Made by a program: the position numbers and the translations under genes. A stretch of 64,000 nucleotides of DNA. Origin: Strongyloides papillosus (lineage: Eukaryota; Nematoda; Chromadorea; Rhabditida; Strongyloididae). Below the pieces are notes generated by a model, which saw only the letters and a program-made list of their open reading frames with translations, was not told the origin of the DNA and did no database searches. Each line of letters opens with the position of its first letter. Within the stretch, counting starts at the first letter, position 1. Where the stretch lies: NCBI GenBank assembly GCA_005656395.1, contig SRSI01000044.1, positions 1,798,001 through 1,862,000 on the forward strand, in the 5' to 3' direction. Positions 1 to 11,235 of this stretch are shown here, in pieces.

Positions 1-1
1 A

Positions 2-707
2 CTTAATTTCATTAATCTTTCAATCTCAATTAATTTAATTTCACTTCTTGAAGCATATCGTTTTATATGGATTATTGTTGTAATGATAGGCTTACTTTTT
101 TATGACTTTTTTATGGTTTTTGTTACTCCATATATTACACCAGATGGTTGTTCTATGATGATAAAAGCAGCTACTGGTAAAGATTGTCAATCACCAGAAC
201 AAAAAGCTAAAATGGCTCACGATGAATGGGAGCCATTACCGTCACAAGAACAAAATTTTATGCATACATCCATTGTAAGTTTTTAATTTTATGATAATAA
301 TTATTATTTATATAACAAATTTTTATTTATAGGCACCAATGGTATTTTTATTTCCACGTATGGCTGATTCAATGTTATCATGTCTTGATTTATCAATTGA
401 ACTTGAATATCGACCTACGATTCTTGGTATGGGTGATGTTGTAATACCTGGAATTGCTGTAGCATTTGCTCATCACGCTGATAAATTTTTATTTAAACAA
501 AAAACTTATTATGGTTTATTTTCAATTATCGGGTATGCTATCGGTTTGATAACAACAATGTTTGCATTAGAATATATGCAAATGGCACAACCAGCATTAA
601 TTTATCTTGTCCCATTTACACTATTATCAATTCTTATACCAGCATTGATAAGAAAAGAATTCAAGAAGTTTGTCTTCAGTGATCTATCACATAATGAGAA
701 TAAATGA
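2..707 (+). CDS. Signal peptide peptidase-like intramembrane aspartic protease (SPPL2-type), 3' part
   Basis: Coding exons 2-274 (open to the window edge) and 333-707, joined in phase 0 across a 58-nt intron (donor GTAAGT, acceptor TTTATAG). The frame carries the GxGD-protease signatures in order: a YD motif (LLFYDFFMVFVTP, first catalytic Asp), a hydrophilic loop, LGMGDVVIPG (GxGD, second catalytic Asp), two more hydrophobic segments, and QPALIYLVPF (PAL motif). The loop TPYITPDGCSMM after YD resembles SPPL2 proteins more than SPP or SPPL3. Such enzymes cut type II membrane-protein stubs within the lipid bilayer of the endomembrane system. The N-terminal domain and first membrane segments lie upstream of the window. 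The short cytosolic tail (FKKFVFSDLSHNENK) has no obvious KKXX retrieval signal. Family assignment is firm; the SPPL2 subtype is an inference from similarity recalled, not aligned. Confidence 0.9.
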
Positions 708-981
708 ATCTAATATTAATTTTTCTTTAATTAATTTACTTTTTTTTAAATACATTTATTTCTAAAAAAAGGAACTATATAATGGGACCATTAATTCCAC
801 GGGATTTGTAAGTACTTTGATTTCTCATATAAACAATATTTCTCAACTGTTGCTTTTTATTTTTATCTTACCTCTACAATATATTTAAATAATATTTTCA
901 TTTTGTGATATTTTAAAAAACAAAACATAACTTTTATTACAACTATCTTAAAACAATAAAACGCATTGGAGAATAAATACT

Positions 982-1345
982 TTATGAAAAACTTGCTCCA
1001 TCACTCATATGTTCTAAAGATTGAGAACCTGTTTGCATTATTCTTCCTTGAAAAACTTTTGAAATATATTGCCATGCTTCAAAATATCTATCTGTACATC
1101 TAGTAATACATTGTTGTTCTGTTTTTGATAATGCTTCACCTGGAGATTTTATACATGATGTTGTACATGTTTCTGATATTTTCTAGAAAAAAAATATATA
1201 TATTAAAAAATTTATATTTAAAATTTACTGAGATTAAAGCTTGGAGATTTTGTATTTGAGCTTGTTGTTGAACACTGGCAATAACAGTTTTTTGTTGCTC
1301 TGGTGTTAATTTTTTTAATTGTTCAGCATCAAGCATAGATTCCAT
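982..1345 (-). CDS. tin-13: Mitochondrial small Tim chaperone Tim13
   Basis: Two exons, 1345-1229 and 1182-982, joined in phase 0 over a 46-nt intron (GTAAAT...TTCTAG), giving 105 residues, normal for the family. The second exon carries the twin CX3C motif: C45-TTS-C49 and C64-ITR-C68, with 14 residues between. The stretch EQQCITRCTDRYFEAW matches the Tim13 signature (EQKCIAMCMDRYMDAW in human) rather than Tim8, Tim9 or Tim10. Tim13 pairs with Tim8 as a 3+3 hexamer in the intermembrane space and escorts hydrophobic precursors to the TIM22 and SAM machineries; the cysteines form two disulphides through Mia40. The gene is divergent from NMD3, with 425 bp between the starts. Confidence 0.92.
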
Positions 1346-1770
1346 TTTCTACTAAGTATAATTTCTAAGTTAAACTATAAAAAATAAGTAAAAATCAGTA
1401 GTAAAATTGAGAATTATTTTTACGATTATAGAGAAATATAATACCAAAGATTGTTTACCGTGGTATCATTCCAATCATTCTTGACGTGAGACAAATATCT
1501 CTTTTTTAATTTAAAAATGAATTTAATCACATTACTTTCTATTGAATTATTAATAGTAATTTATTTTATTTGTCCTTTAAATGTCTGGTTATTTATTTTC
1601 TTACTTTATAGTAAATTTATTATTACATTTTATTTCATAATATCTTACAGTACAACCCCCATCCTAAATACAATTTTAAAACACGAGATATATTATCATT
1701 GATTAATAATATTCCATGTTTCCATAGATGTATAGATATATTTTATAATGTATTTAATATTTTTAGAAAA
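1346..1770. other. Divergent intergenic region between Tim13 and NMD3
   Basis: No convincing gene. It probably holds both promoters. A short perfect inverted repeat, ATACCA/TGGTAT, lies near 1441-1466. A TTTTAG immediately before the NMD3 start (1761-1766) looks like a splice or trans-splice acceptor. The 61-codon open frame at 1517-1702 is low-complexity hydrophobic and is not supported. Confidence 0.6.
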
Positions 1771-3350
1771 ATGGAAGAATATTCGGGGATGGATTATATG
1801 GTACCAAATCAAGGTTTGATTGCATGTTGTGAATGTGGTACTGCTATTCAACCAAATCCCGTTAATAAATGTGTTGCTTGTCTTAGAGCTAATGTTGATA
1901 TAACTGAAGGCATACCAAAAACAGGTTTGTACTTGTTGGATCGTTAATTTTTCATATAAATATATTTTTAGGACAATTATATTCATGTAAATTTTGTGAA
2001 AGATATTTTGTTCCACCAACAACATGGGTACATGCTAAATTAGAATCAAAAGAATTATTATCAATATGTCTTAAGAAATTAAAACCATCTATGTCAAAGG
2101 TTCGTCTAACAGATGCATGTTTTATTTGGACTGAGCCCCACTCAAGAAGAGTTAAAGTTAAATTGACAGTACAAAAGGAAGTTATCTCATCAGCTGTCTT
2201 ACAACAATCCTGCATTGTTGAGTTTACCCAATACAATCAGATGTGTGATGAATGTAGGCGTGTTGAAGCTAAAGACTATTGGAGAGCATGTGTTCAAGTT
2301 AGACAAAAAGTACAGTTTAAAAAGACATTGTTTTATTTAGAACAACTTATTTTAAAGTACAAGGCTCATGTCTCTGTTAACAATATTAGGCCTGTTCCTA
2401 CTGGTATTGATTTCTACTATGCTAAACAATCAGATGCTAGGAAATTGTTAGACTTCTTAACTGCTCAACTCCCTATTAAGTATCATTACTCTAAACAACT
2501 CATATCCCATGATACTAAATGCAATACCTATGACTATAAACACACATACTGTGTTGAGGTAGCTCCAATTACTAAAGATGCTTTATGTATTTTACCTAAA
2601 CAAGTTGCTGTATCTTATGGAAATATGAACCAATTAGTACTTTGTCAAAGGGTTAATAATATGATTCAACTTATTGATCCATCAACTTTACAATGGTACG
2701 AGGTTAATGCTGAAAAATACTGGAAAGATCCATTTGAGATACTTTGTCAACCAAAACAACTTTCTGAATTTTATGTTCTTGAAGTTGAAGAAGTTCGTGG
2801 AGTTGTTCTTCCTACATGTCATGGTCATATTTCCCAAAAACATGTACTTGCTGATGTATGGTTAGTTAGAAGTAATCAAGTAGGACAATCCGGTGCACAA
2901 CAGTTCTCCGCCAGAACACACATTGGACATTTATTAAATCCTGGTGATCTTGTGTTAGGTTATGATTTGGCAAATTCAAATTTAAATAATGAGATTTTGG
3001 ACAAAATGAAGGAAGAGAGAATACCTGATGTTATTATTTGCAAAAAATGGTATGATAAAGAACTTCGTCAAAAGAAAAGAAAATGGAAACTTAAAAGATT
3101 ACTTCCTGATGAGATGTTATCAACAACCTCTGCTGGTAATGAATTCGAAGGCTTTATGCAAGATTTGGAAGAGGATGAGACACTTCGTGAGAAGATTAAC
3201 ATTTACAAGGATAATGATAAGATATCTAAACTTGAAAATGAAATGGATGAATATTACGATGATCTTCCAAATGGTCCTACACTAGAGGAGATGCTTGAGG
3301 ATTTGAATTTGGATGATGTTGAAATGAAATCTGTTGATGAAGACTGTTAA
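1771..3350 (+). CDS. nmd-3: 60S ribosomal export adaptor NMD3
   Basis: Exons 1771-1924 and 1972-3350 join in phase 1 (G|GA) over a 47-nt intron, giving 510 residues against about 503 in human. NMD3 binds nascent 60S subunits in the nucleus and recruits CRM1/XPO1 for export. Seen in sequence: N-terminal treble-clef cysteines (CCECGTAIQPNP, CVACL, CKFCERYF), then MSKVRLTDACFIWTEPHSRRVKVKLTVQKEV, a block almost identical to other NMD3 proteins; a further CDEC pair; a basic stretch RQKKRKWKLKR near the C-terminus that could be the nuclear localisation signal; and an acidic, leucine-spaced tail (LEEMLEDLNLDDVEM) resembling the nuclear export signal. The start is the ATG 4 nt after TTTTAG, which suggests a trans-spliced 5' end. 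An upstream in-frame ATG at 1699 would add about 24 low-complexity residues and is less likely. Confidence 0.95.
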
Positions 3351-3663
3351 TTGTTAAAATTTGTTATTATTAAATTTTTTTTATGATAAGTAGTTTTATT
3401 TGTTGATAAGAAAAGTTTATTTTGTTAAATCTATAAGGAGTGTTGTAATAATACTTCTGTTATGGTTCTTTTCCATTTAATATTTTTTTTTGTTTTGCCA
3501 AATAACTTTAATATAAGAATTTTTTTAGATATAATAAGAAAAATTTGGATATAATAGACTAAAGGAAATTTAACTTATGAATATATAATATGAAAACATA
3601 AATAATTTAATCTCTACTGACAAAAGTTTATTTTGCATTTAAAAAAGAAAACTTTAATATATT
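3351..3663. other. Spacer between NMD3 and LRK
   Basis: A+T-rich, 313 bp, same-strand genes on both sides. It must contain the NMD3 3' UTR and the promoter of the kinase gene. I see no additional element in it. Confidence 0.6.
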
Positions 3664-6600
3664 ATGTCTGAAGAAATTGGTCAGCTTATATTTCAGGCAA
3701 TAATTTTTAGAAATTTAGATCTCTTAAATGAATTGATTCAGGCTAATGATGTTAGCGATAGATTATTTTTAGATGATGAAGGTAAAACACCATTACATAT
3801 TGCTTCTGAATGTGGGTATGTTGAAGCAATTGAATTATTGGCTGATACATTTCCTTCATCTATAAATTATCCAGCCAATAATGATTGTCTACTAAAAACT
3901 CCAGTTCATTTGGCATCAGAAAAAGGATATACAAATATTGTTGAAATATTAGTTAGAAAAGGTGCTGATTTATTTTTATTTGACAAAGATGGTCATACAG
4001 CTTTACATTTGGCGCAAATTAATTCAAAATATGAAACGGCTAATGTAATTATTAATCATTTTCAATCAGTTCAAGAGACAATCAAAAAATTGAGAGATAT
4101 TTTTCTAGAGGGTGCTAAAATTGGTATGATAGAAAATATGGAAGAAGTTTTTTCACAGGTTACAACAAATATTGAAAGTAAAGTATTTAATGGAGAGATA
4201 AATAGTGATGAAAGTGTATTTTTTAATACTATTAGAAATGGTCATTTAACATTCGCAAAAGAATTGTTAAAATTTCGTGAACATTCATTACAAGAAATTG
4301 AAAATGGTGACACAGTTCTTCATGTAGCTATTAGAACGGGGAAATATCAAGTTATAGAATTAGTGTTAGAAAATTTTAGTTTTTTAATGGGTTGTAAAAA
4401 TCGAAAAGGAAAGTTGCCATTACATGAAGCTTGTGAAATTAATGATGTTACTATATTAAAAACTTTACTAAATTTTACTTACTCACCTGATCTTCTTAAT
4501 GAAATAGATGTTCCCGGTACTGATTGTACATATAATTTTATTTGTGATCTTAATGAAACCGATGAAGATTTGTGTACACCACTATTGATTGCCGTCAAAA
4601 ATAATAATGTCTTAGCAGTTCATTTTTTTCTTGAATTTAAAATCAATGGAAAAACAGGCGATAATGAAATTGTTGAAATATGTCCTTTTGTTCTCGATTC
4701 ATATGATTGCAAAGGGAAGACTCCTTTAATGATATCATGTGCCAATGGTAATGAACCTATACTTCGCTTACTGCTCCAATCTGGTGCTAATCCAAATCTA
4801 CCTATTGGTGTAACAGATGATGACATTCAAAACATGCCATCATCAACAGATGGAGTTTTTTGTTGCGGTAGTGGTGCATTAATAGAAGCTTGTAAAATAA
4901 AAAAAATTACCTTTGTAAAGATTCTCCTTCATTATGGTGCATACGATCATGAAAATAAAGCATTATGCTTAGCTAGTACATTAAATTGTGATGACATTAT
5001 TTGTTTATTCTTATCAAAATTAGTTAGAATAGATAATGATAATTCAATAAACAAAAGATTATTCCATCAAGGATCAAATATTCCAATACCATGTATTTTA
5101 AATTGGAGGCAAGCTAATTTACTAACATTTCCAGCAGATTTTATTTTTTCTGCTGTTCATAGGATATCCCCAAAAATTAGATCTATTAAAGGTGCCTTTG
5201 CATCATTAACAAAAGTTGATATGTCAGAAAATTTACTTGAAAGTATACCATTAACATTACTTTCATTACCTTCAATGAAATTTTTAAATCTTTCAAATAA
5301 CAAAATATCATCATTTGAATCATTAGACAATTTTCAGTGCAATGTACCTGTCCTTGAAAATATATCCCTAGAAAATAATAGATTTACCTCATTACCACCA
5401 CAATTATTCTCATCAACATATTTTCCTAGTTTAAAAATTTTGAATGTTAGTAAGAATCAATTAAAGTATCTACCATCAAATATTTGGTCATCAACAACTC
5501 TTAAAGAATTAGATGCGTCGTATAATAATTTGCATGATTTACCTTCTTTAGTTGTTTCATTTGATAGAGTTGGAAGAAGTGAACATAATATTCATAGAAA
5601 GTATGAAAGACAAAATGATATGAAATGTATTGAAGATTTGTTGATTCCAAAAATTAGGAACAAAAATTTAGATAATAGACCAATATCCCCCTCTGAAGAG
5701 ACATTACCAGAAAATGTTGTTGAAATTTCTTTAGAAAGAATTAATCGTTGGCAAAATAATTTATCGCTTCTTAAGTTTGATCTTGAAGAAGAAGAAGTTG
5801 TTGGTGATAGAAGTGAATTTAATTCCCTATTGCTATTAAATTTGTCACATAACAAATTTAAAGAAATGCCTTTAAACCTAGCCTGTGTCTGTCCAAGACT
5901 TATCAAATTAGATATGTCAAATAATGAGCTTCAAAGTATTGGTCCAGTAGAATGCTTTCCCCATCGCCTCCGTACATTAGATGTTTCAAATAATAAATTA
6001 ACAAAAACATTTGACCCTATGACTAAACATCATCTTAATTGTTATGCCTCTCCAACAACTAATTTGAATAATAATATTAATAATCGAAGAAGTAGATCTA
6101 AAAGTGTTGCTAGAAATAGACGTTCATTATCTACAGCTAGAAATCAAATAGCTCAAGATGTATCATCGAAAAAAAATCCTTCTTGTGAAGTTTGCATACA
6201 CAAAGAACATAAACAACTTGAATATTTAAAAAATCTAAACATTTCTTGTAATGAATTACGAAATATTCCAATATTTTTACCTTCCTTATGTATAACATCA
6301 CCTCCTGAAGATGTATCAAGTATTAGAAGTTTATTAATTTTTCCACACCTCTCAACAATTGATTTATCAAAAAATTTAATTGATCACATTCCATCGTCAA
6401 TATCAAATTTAAATATGTTAACTTCAATTAATTTACAAAATAATAAACATTTACAAATATTGCCCTCAGAATTAGGATTATTAGATAAATTATGGTCCCT
6501 ACAATTAAAAGGTTGTCCAATAAAAGATTATCAAATAAAAAGTATTATTGAAGCACCGAATTACAAAACTATAGATTTACTTTCACAATTAAGATCAAGA

Positions 6601-9600
6601 TTAGAAGATTCTAGATTATATTATCATTTAAAATTAATGATTTTAGGAGAAAAAAATTCTGGTAAAAGTTGTTTACTTCAAAATATTATACAAGAAGGAT
6701 CATTAATAAATAAAAAAGTTAACCAAAGCCCTTCAGTACAACCTTCAAATATTATGAATATGTATGAATTTACATTAGATCCATTTAAAAAATCAAAAGT
6801 TGAACAATCTAATGGTCCAGTAACATATAAAGCTTGGGATATGTCTGGTCAAAAAGAATTAATAAACATTCAACAGTACCTCATAACAAGAAGATCAATC
6901 TTTATTGTAACATGGAATGTCAATTCAGGTGAACATGCATTTAATCAATTACAAGACTTTTTAATAAAAATCCAAGTACGTTCCCCAAATGCTCCTGTTA
7001 TCATAGTCGGTACACATGTTGATGAAATTATATCTAATTCATCAAAATTTCCCGATGACTATCTACAATATCTTGAAGGGAAAATTAAAGAAAAATTTAT
7101 TAATATTACTGATAGTGATAAAAAAGGCCTACCAAAAGTTTATGGAACATCATTTATTTCAAATAAAACAAAAGATAACATTAAACAATTAATTTCTTCA
7201 ATTTATAAAGCATCATTTGAATTAAAAGTTGGTGGTAGTAGAATTAAAACTCTTGAACAAAAAATTCCATCTACCTATATGATTGTAGAAAAGATAGTAT
7301 TAAAGTTAAGAAATCTTTTTAATGTATCTAATAGGGAACCGATAATACAATTTAATGATTTAAAATATTTTATCAATGAAAAAATTGTTGAAAAGAATGG
7401 AAAAAATTTCAGGAATGATACTGAATTTAATAATGTTATTTCATTCCTTCATGATAATGGTGTTTTTCTACATTTTGATGATTTGGTACTCCATGATTTT
7501 ATTATCCTTGACGTAGAATGGTTTTATGAAATTATGTGTAAAATTATTTTATTTAAGGATCTTCTTAATAGTAATGGAATATGTGAAAAAGGTAGTTTTT
7601 ATAAAATTGCTTCAAATATTTTTAATTCTATGGGATATAAAAAAAGGAGCACTAAAAGTAGTGGAAAAAGTGGAAGTTTATTGTTAGAAAATTTATTTGA
7701 TATTTTCCATAAATATGAACTTGGTTTATTGTATCAAATTAAGAATATTCTTATACCATCTTTGCTACCGGAAGAGTATCAATTAAGAGCTGGGTATCCT
7801 GGAAGTAATGTAAAAATAAAAGTTAAATTTAATTCATGGAATTTATTAATGTCTCAGAAATTGATTAAGGAGAATGAAATATTAAGAGAAAATTTAGTTA
7901 TGACATCTTCAATAATATCACCGAGAATACAATCTATTGTAAGTAAATTTTCATTGGATGAAGCTAAAGAAGTTTTAACGAGATCATTTAAAAAAAAAGA
8001 TGTAGACACATCAATAAAATTAATAAAACCTTCAGTATTTCCAAGTATCAAAGATGACGGTTACCATTTAAAGTCCATGGAAGATATTATAACATTTCAA
8101 ATGTCAGTTAAAAGAGTTGAAAATAATTACATAACAAGATTATTCTTACTTCAATATACTCCTTATGGTTTTTGGTCAAGACTGATAACAAGAATATTAG
8201 ATGATCACCGTATAACAAATATCATACCTCTTCTATTTCACACCAATAAAACAGCAATTTCAATTAAAACAATGAATGACTTTCTTAATGATAAATTTAA
8301 CGGAGCTGATTGGAATTTATGGCAAACTGGTCTCGAATGTACAGCATTTAGTGAAATTGTTTTTTCACTCAAACAATATTTACCAATGGCTGATTGTAAT
8401 GATATTTTATATGATAAGGTAAATATTCTTCATAAAGATGAAACAGAGAAATGGAAGAATTTCTCATCTGATGATTTTAATATTATTGAACTCAAAATAC
8501 CTTATTTAATTTTTAATATAAATATTAATGATAGATTAGGTAGTTTCGAGACAAATCCTATTATAGTTAGCCAATTATTATCAATAATATCTAATAATAT
8601 TGATACACTATTAGAAGATTGGTATCCATCACTAGGAACAAGATTTGTTCATACAAGTGAAGGTAAACTTCTTGTAAATAGATTAGTACCATGTAATAAA
8701 TGTTTAATTGAAATTAAGAATCCACGACGAATTGAAAAAAGTAAAGATGATACAGAAAGTATCGGGAGAGAAATTAATCCATTTACAAAATCTATGCCTG
8801 TAAAAAGTTCAACTATGTATAATATATCAACAACACCAAATATATTTAAGCAATCTCACTATCCTTTACATACATTCTCAATTGAAGAATGTATATTAAG
8901 AGCACATGATTGTGCATTAATAAAATGTCCTACTCATGATATATTATCAATAAAAATAATTGCACCAGACACAATATTTTTAGATATACCAGAAGATTTA
9001 ATAATAAAATCAGAAAATTTAAGAAAATCTAAACTTATTGGTAGAGGAGCTTTTGGTTTTGTTTATAGAGGATCTCTTAAATTAAAAAATGATTTTCATC
9101 CAGATGCTGCATTAAAAATGTTAGAACCAATTAATCCTGGAATTAATGTTGATGATAATACTATGAATACATATAAAATATCTCAAGAAATGTGGAATCG
9201 TGATCCATTACAACATTGTTGTAAAGCTTATTGTAGTATGAGACAAGAATTATCTGTACTTGTTAACTTAAAACACCAACATATTACATCACTTCTTGGT
9301 GTTTGCGTAAGACCATTAACTTTGGCATTTGAGTTGGCACCTATTGGTTCATTAGATGTTATGTTAAGTAATTATAGAAAAAGTGGAATTCACCTTAAAA
9401 TGACTGTTCTCCAGGAGACAATTGTACAAATATCAAAGGCATTAGAATATCTACATTTAAATCATATTATTTATAGAGATTTAAAAAGTGAAAATGTTCT
9501 AGTATGGCAATTTCCACCACCATTAGCTACCTTAAATGATGTCTCATTAAAATTAGGTGATTTTGGTATATCAAGATATTCTAATGGTTCAGAGAAATGT

Positions 9601-11235
9601 AAAGGTTTTGGTGGTACTGAAGGTTTTATGGCTCCTGAGATAATTCAATGGAATGGTGAACAAGAGTATACTGAAAAAGTTGATTGTTATTCATTTGGAA
9701 TGTTTATTTATGAATTAATATCATTAAGATTACCATTTGAGGGACAGGAACAATTTAGAGAAAGAATTTTAGAAGGTGCCAGACCACAATTATTTGAAAG
9801 TGATCTTTTAAATCCAAATAATTTCCTTGATCTTATGATTACATGTTGGAGTAAAAATCCTAATGATAGACCATCATTAAGTGAAATTGTATCTATAACA
9901 ACAGCACCAGAATTTAGACTATTATTAGATGTTGTTATGATACCAGAGACACATCTTGAAATGTATTCTAATGCCATAGGATTCCTTCATACAATAACAT
10001 CGTCAAATACCTTTGATCAAACTTTCAATGAATTAGTTGGATCATTTTGGATGACAGTTGATTTTAAAAATATTTTATCACTTAAATATAATGCTACAGG
10101 TTTCATGGAGTGTAAATCACTTATAATTAGAGAAGAAAAAATTAGAATTACAGCAATGTTACATTTTCAAAATTATGTTTTAGTTGCTGATTCTAATGAA
10201 TATATAAGAATATATAGTGAGGAAAACTTTATTGAATTAGCATCATGGCCACTAGCAATTATAAATGAAAAAAATATTAAAGATAAAAAAATTGATATTG
10301 TTATGAAGATGATTGAGATGCCAAATGAGAAGGATATTATTGTGATTGGAATGCAAAATACTATTTTAATTGTTTCACTTGAAAATGGATATATGAATCC
10401 TAAATTACTATCAAAGTTACATGTTGTAAATATGATATTTACATTAACAATACCAAAAAATGAATCTGGTAGTAGAGAAATATGGAGTGGTCATGATTTA
10501 GGACTAATATATTGTCATATACTTAATGATTCTTATCAATTTACTTACTCCTCATCAATGACTCACTCACCATCTAATATTGGTGCTATTCAGAAGATGT
10601 ACTCATCAACGATCTCTGAAACATCCATCGTATGGAGTGGTGGCGAAACACAACCTATTGTATTTTTATGGGAAAATAGAAAAATAAAAAAATGTGTTGA
10701 TTGCAAGAAAATTCTCCCTTCCTCAGAATCATTATCATCAATGGATTTAGAGTATAGCAAAGAAGTTAAAATAACAAGTATGGCATTAATGGAACAAAAA
10801 TTTAAGATAACACAACTTTTTGTTGGTACTAGTAAAGGTGTTCTCATTATTTTTGATGGATTAAAATTATCCCCATTATATGCTATGAGACCATATATTG
10901 AGGAAATAAGTATTATACAAATTTTATCAAATCCACAACTTTCAAAAATAATTTCATCACGTGGAAATTCAATTGAGGGTCAAATATTCAGTCCAAGTAT
11001 CTCAACATTATCCTTAGAAAGTAATATTCTAAGACATAGTACATCCAGTATGGAAGGTGACACAATATCTAAAATCAACCCACTTGATTCTTTACCTGAA
11101 GCTAATTGTGTTATAACTGTTGGTAAAGGGTATAGACCATTAATTGAAAGATTTATTGGTGCAAAGAATTTTACCACTACTAATGAAGTTAATACAAATT
11201 TAATTTTATGGAGAACAGATGACTATTCAATATAA
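3664..11235 (+). CDS. lrk-1: LRRK-family ROCO protein kinase (LRK-1-like)
   Basis: One uninterrupted 2,523-residue frame with the full LRRK layout. Ankyrin repeats cover roughly residues 30-430 (GKTPLHIASECGY, KTPVHLASEKGY, DGHTALHLA). Leucine-rich repeats follow at about 520-970. The Roc GTPase starts near 990: P-loop GEKNSGKS at 995-1002, switch II WDMSGQKE, and THVD for guanine specificity. COR comes next, then a kinase with Gly-rich loop GRGAFG (1793-1798), Lys1818, YRD at 1937-1939 with LKSEN, DFG at 1966-1968, and APE. A WD40-like region closes the protein (about 2085-2520). The ankyrin head resembles LRRK1 and nematode LRK-1. These kinases phosphorylate Rab GTPases and act in vesicle trafficking and neuronal polarity. 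YRD is usual for LRRK proteins, but DFG is not: human LRRK1 and LRRK2 have DYG. The single-exon structure for 7.6 kb is striking. Identity is certain at family level. Confidence 0.96.
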   Translation: MSEEIGQLIFQAIIFRNLDLLNELIQANDVSDRLFLDDEGKTPLHIASECGYVEAIELLADTFPSSINYPANNDCLLKTPVHLASEKGYTNIVEILVRKGADLFLFDKDGHTALHLAQINSKYETANVIINHFQSVQETIKKLRDIFLEGAKIGMIENMEEVFSQVTTNIESKVFNGEINSDESVFFNTIRNGHLTFAKELLKFREHSLQEIENGDTVLHVAIRTGKYQVIELVLENFSFLMGCKNRKGKLPLHEACEINDVTILKTLLNFTYSPDLLNEIDVPGTDCTYNFICDLNETDEDLCTPLLIAVKNNNVLAVHFFLEFKINGKTGDNEIVEICPFVLDSYDCKGKTPLMISCANGNEPILRLLLQSGANPNLPIGVTDDDIQNMPSSTDGVFCCGSGALIEACKIKKITFVKILLHYGAYDHENKALCLASTLNCDDIICLFLSKLVRIDNDNSINKRLFHQGSNIPIPCILNWRQANLLTFPADFIFSAVHRISPKIRSIKGAFASLTKVDMSENLLESIPLTLLSLPSMKFLNLSNNKISSFESLDNFQCNVPVLENISLENNRFTSLPPQLFSSTYFPSLKILNVSKNQLKYLPSNIWSSTTLKELDASYNNLHDLPSLVVSFDRVGRSEHNIHRKYERQNDMKCIEDLLIPKIRNKNLDNRPISPSEETLPENVVEISLERINRWQNNLSLLKFDLEEEEVVGDRSEFNSLLLLNLSHNKFKEMPLNLACVCPRLIKLDMSNNELQSIGPVECFPHRLRTLDVSNNKLTKTFDPMTKHHLNCYASPTTNLNNNINNRRSRSKSVARNRRSLSTARNQIAQDVSSKKNPSCEVCIHKEHKQLEYLKNLNISCNELRNIPIFLPSLCITSPPEDVSSIRSLLIFPHLSTIDLSKNLIDHIPSSISNLNMLTSINLQNNKHLQILPSELGLLDKLWSLQLKGCPIKDYQIKSIIEAPNYKTIDLLSQLRSRLEDSRLYYHLKLMILGEKNSGKSCLLQNIIQEGSLINKKVNQSPSVQPSNIMNMYEFTLDPFKKSKVEQSNGPVTYKAWDMSGQKELINIQQYLITRRSIFIVTWNVNSGEHAFNQLQDFLIKIQVRSPNAPVIIVGTHVDEIISNSSKFPDDYLQYLEGKIKEKFINITDSDKKGLPKVYGTSFISNKTKDNIKQLISSIYKASFELKVGGSRIKTLEQKIPSTYMIVEKIVLKLRNLFNVSNREPIIQFNDLKYFINEKIVEKNGKNFRNDTEFNNVISFLHDNGVFLHFDDLVLHDFIILDVEWFYEIMCKIILFKDLLNSNGICEKGSFYKIASNIFNSMGYKKRSTKSSGKSGSLLLENLFDIFHKYELGLLYQIKNILIPSLLPEEYQLRAGYPGSNVKIKVKFNSWNLLMSQKLIKENEILRENLVMTSSIISPRIQSIVSKFSLDEAKEVLTRSFKKKDVDTSIKLIKPSVFPSIKDDGYHLKSMEDIITFQMSVKRVENNYITRLFLLQYTPYGFWSRLITRILDDHRITNIIPLLFHTNKTAISIKTMNDFLNDKFNGADWNLWQTGLECTAFSEIVFSLKQYLPMADCNDILYDKVNILHKDETEKWKNFSSDDFNIIELKIPYLIFNININDRLGSFETNPIIVSQLLSIISNNIDTLLEDWYPSLGTRFVHTSEGKLLVNRLVPCNKCLIEIKNPRRIEKSKDDTESIGREINPFTKSMPVKSSTMYNISTTPNIFKQSHYPLHTFSIEECILRAHDCALIKCPTHDILSIKIIAPDTIFLDIPEDLIIKSENLRKSKLIGRGAFGFVYRGSLKLKNDFHPDAALKMLEPINPGINVDDNTMNTYKISQEMWNRDPLQHCCKAYCSMRQELSVLVNLKHQHITSLLGVCVRPLTLAFELAPIGSLDVMLSNYRKSGIHLKMTVLQETIVQISKALEYLHLNHIIYRDLKSENVLVWQFPPPLATLNDVSLKLGDFGISRYSNGSEKCKGFGGTEGFMAPEIIQWNGEQEYTEKVDCYSFGMFIYELISLRLPFEGQEQFRERILEGARPQLFESDLLNPNNFLDLMITCWSKNPNDRPSLSEIVSITTAPEFRLLLDVVMIPETHLEMYSNAIGFLHTITSSNTFDQTFNELVGSFWMTVDFKNILSLKYNATGFMECKSLIIREEKIRITAMLHFQNYVLVADSNEYIRIYSEENFIELASWPLAIINEKNIKDKKIDIVMKMIEMPNEKDIIVIGMQNTILIVSLENGYMNPKLLSKLHVVNMIFTLTIPKNESGSREIWSGHDLGLIYCHILNDSYQFTYSSSMTHSPSNIGAIQKMYSSTISETSIVWSGGETQPIVFLWENRKIKKCVDCKKILPSSESLSSMDLEYSKEVKITSMALMEQKFKITQLFVGTSKGVLIIFDGLKLSPLYAMRPYIEEISIIQILSNPQLSKIISSRGNSIEGQIFSPSISTLSLESNILRHSTSSMEGDTISKINPLDSLPEANCVITVGKGYRPLIERFIGAKNFTTTNEVNTNLILWRTDDYSI

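Noticed and set aside
781..815. ATGGGACCATTAATTCCACGGGATTT followed by GTAAGT, looking like a first coding exon after the SPPL gene
   Set aside because: No in-phase second exon could be found before the Tim13 gene on the other strand. It may simply be SPPL 3' UTR; read without splicing it stops after 9 codons.
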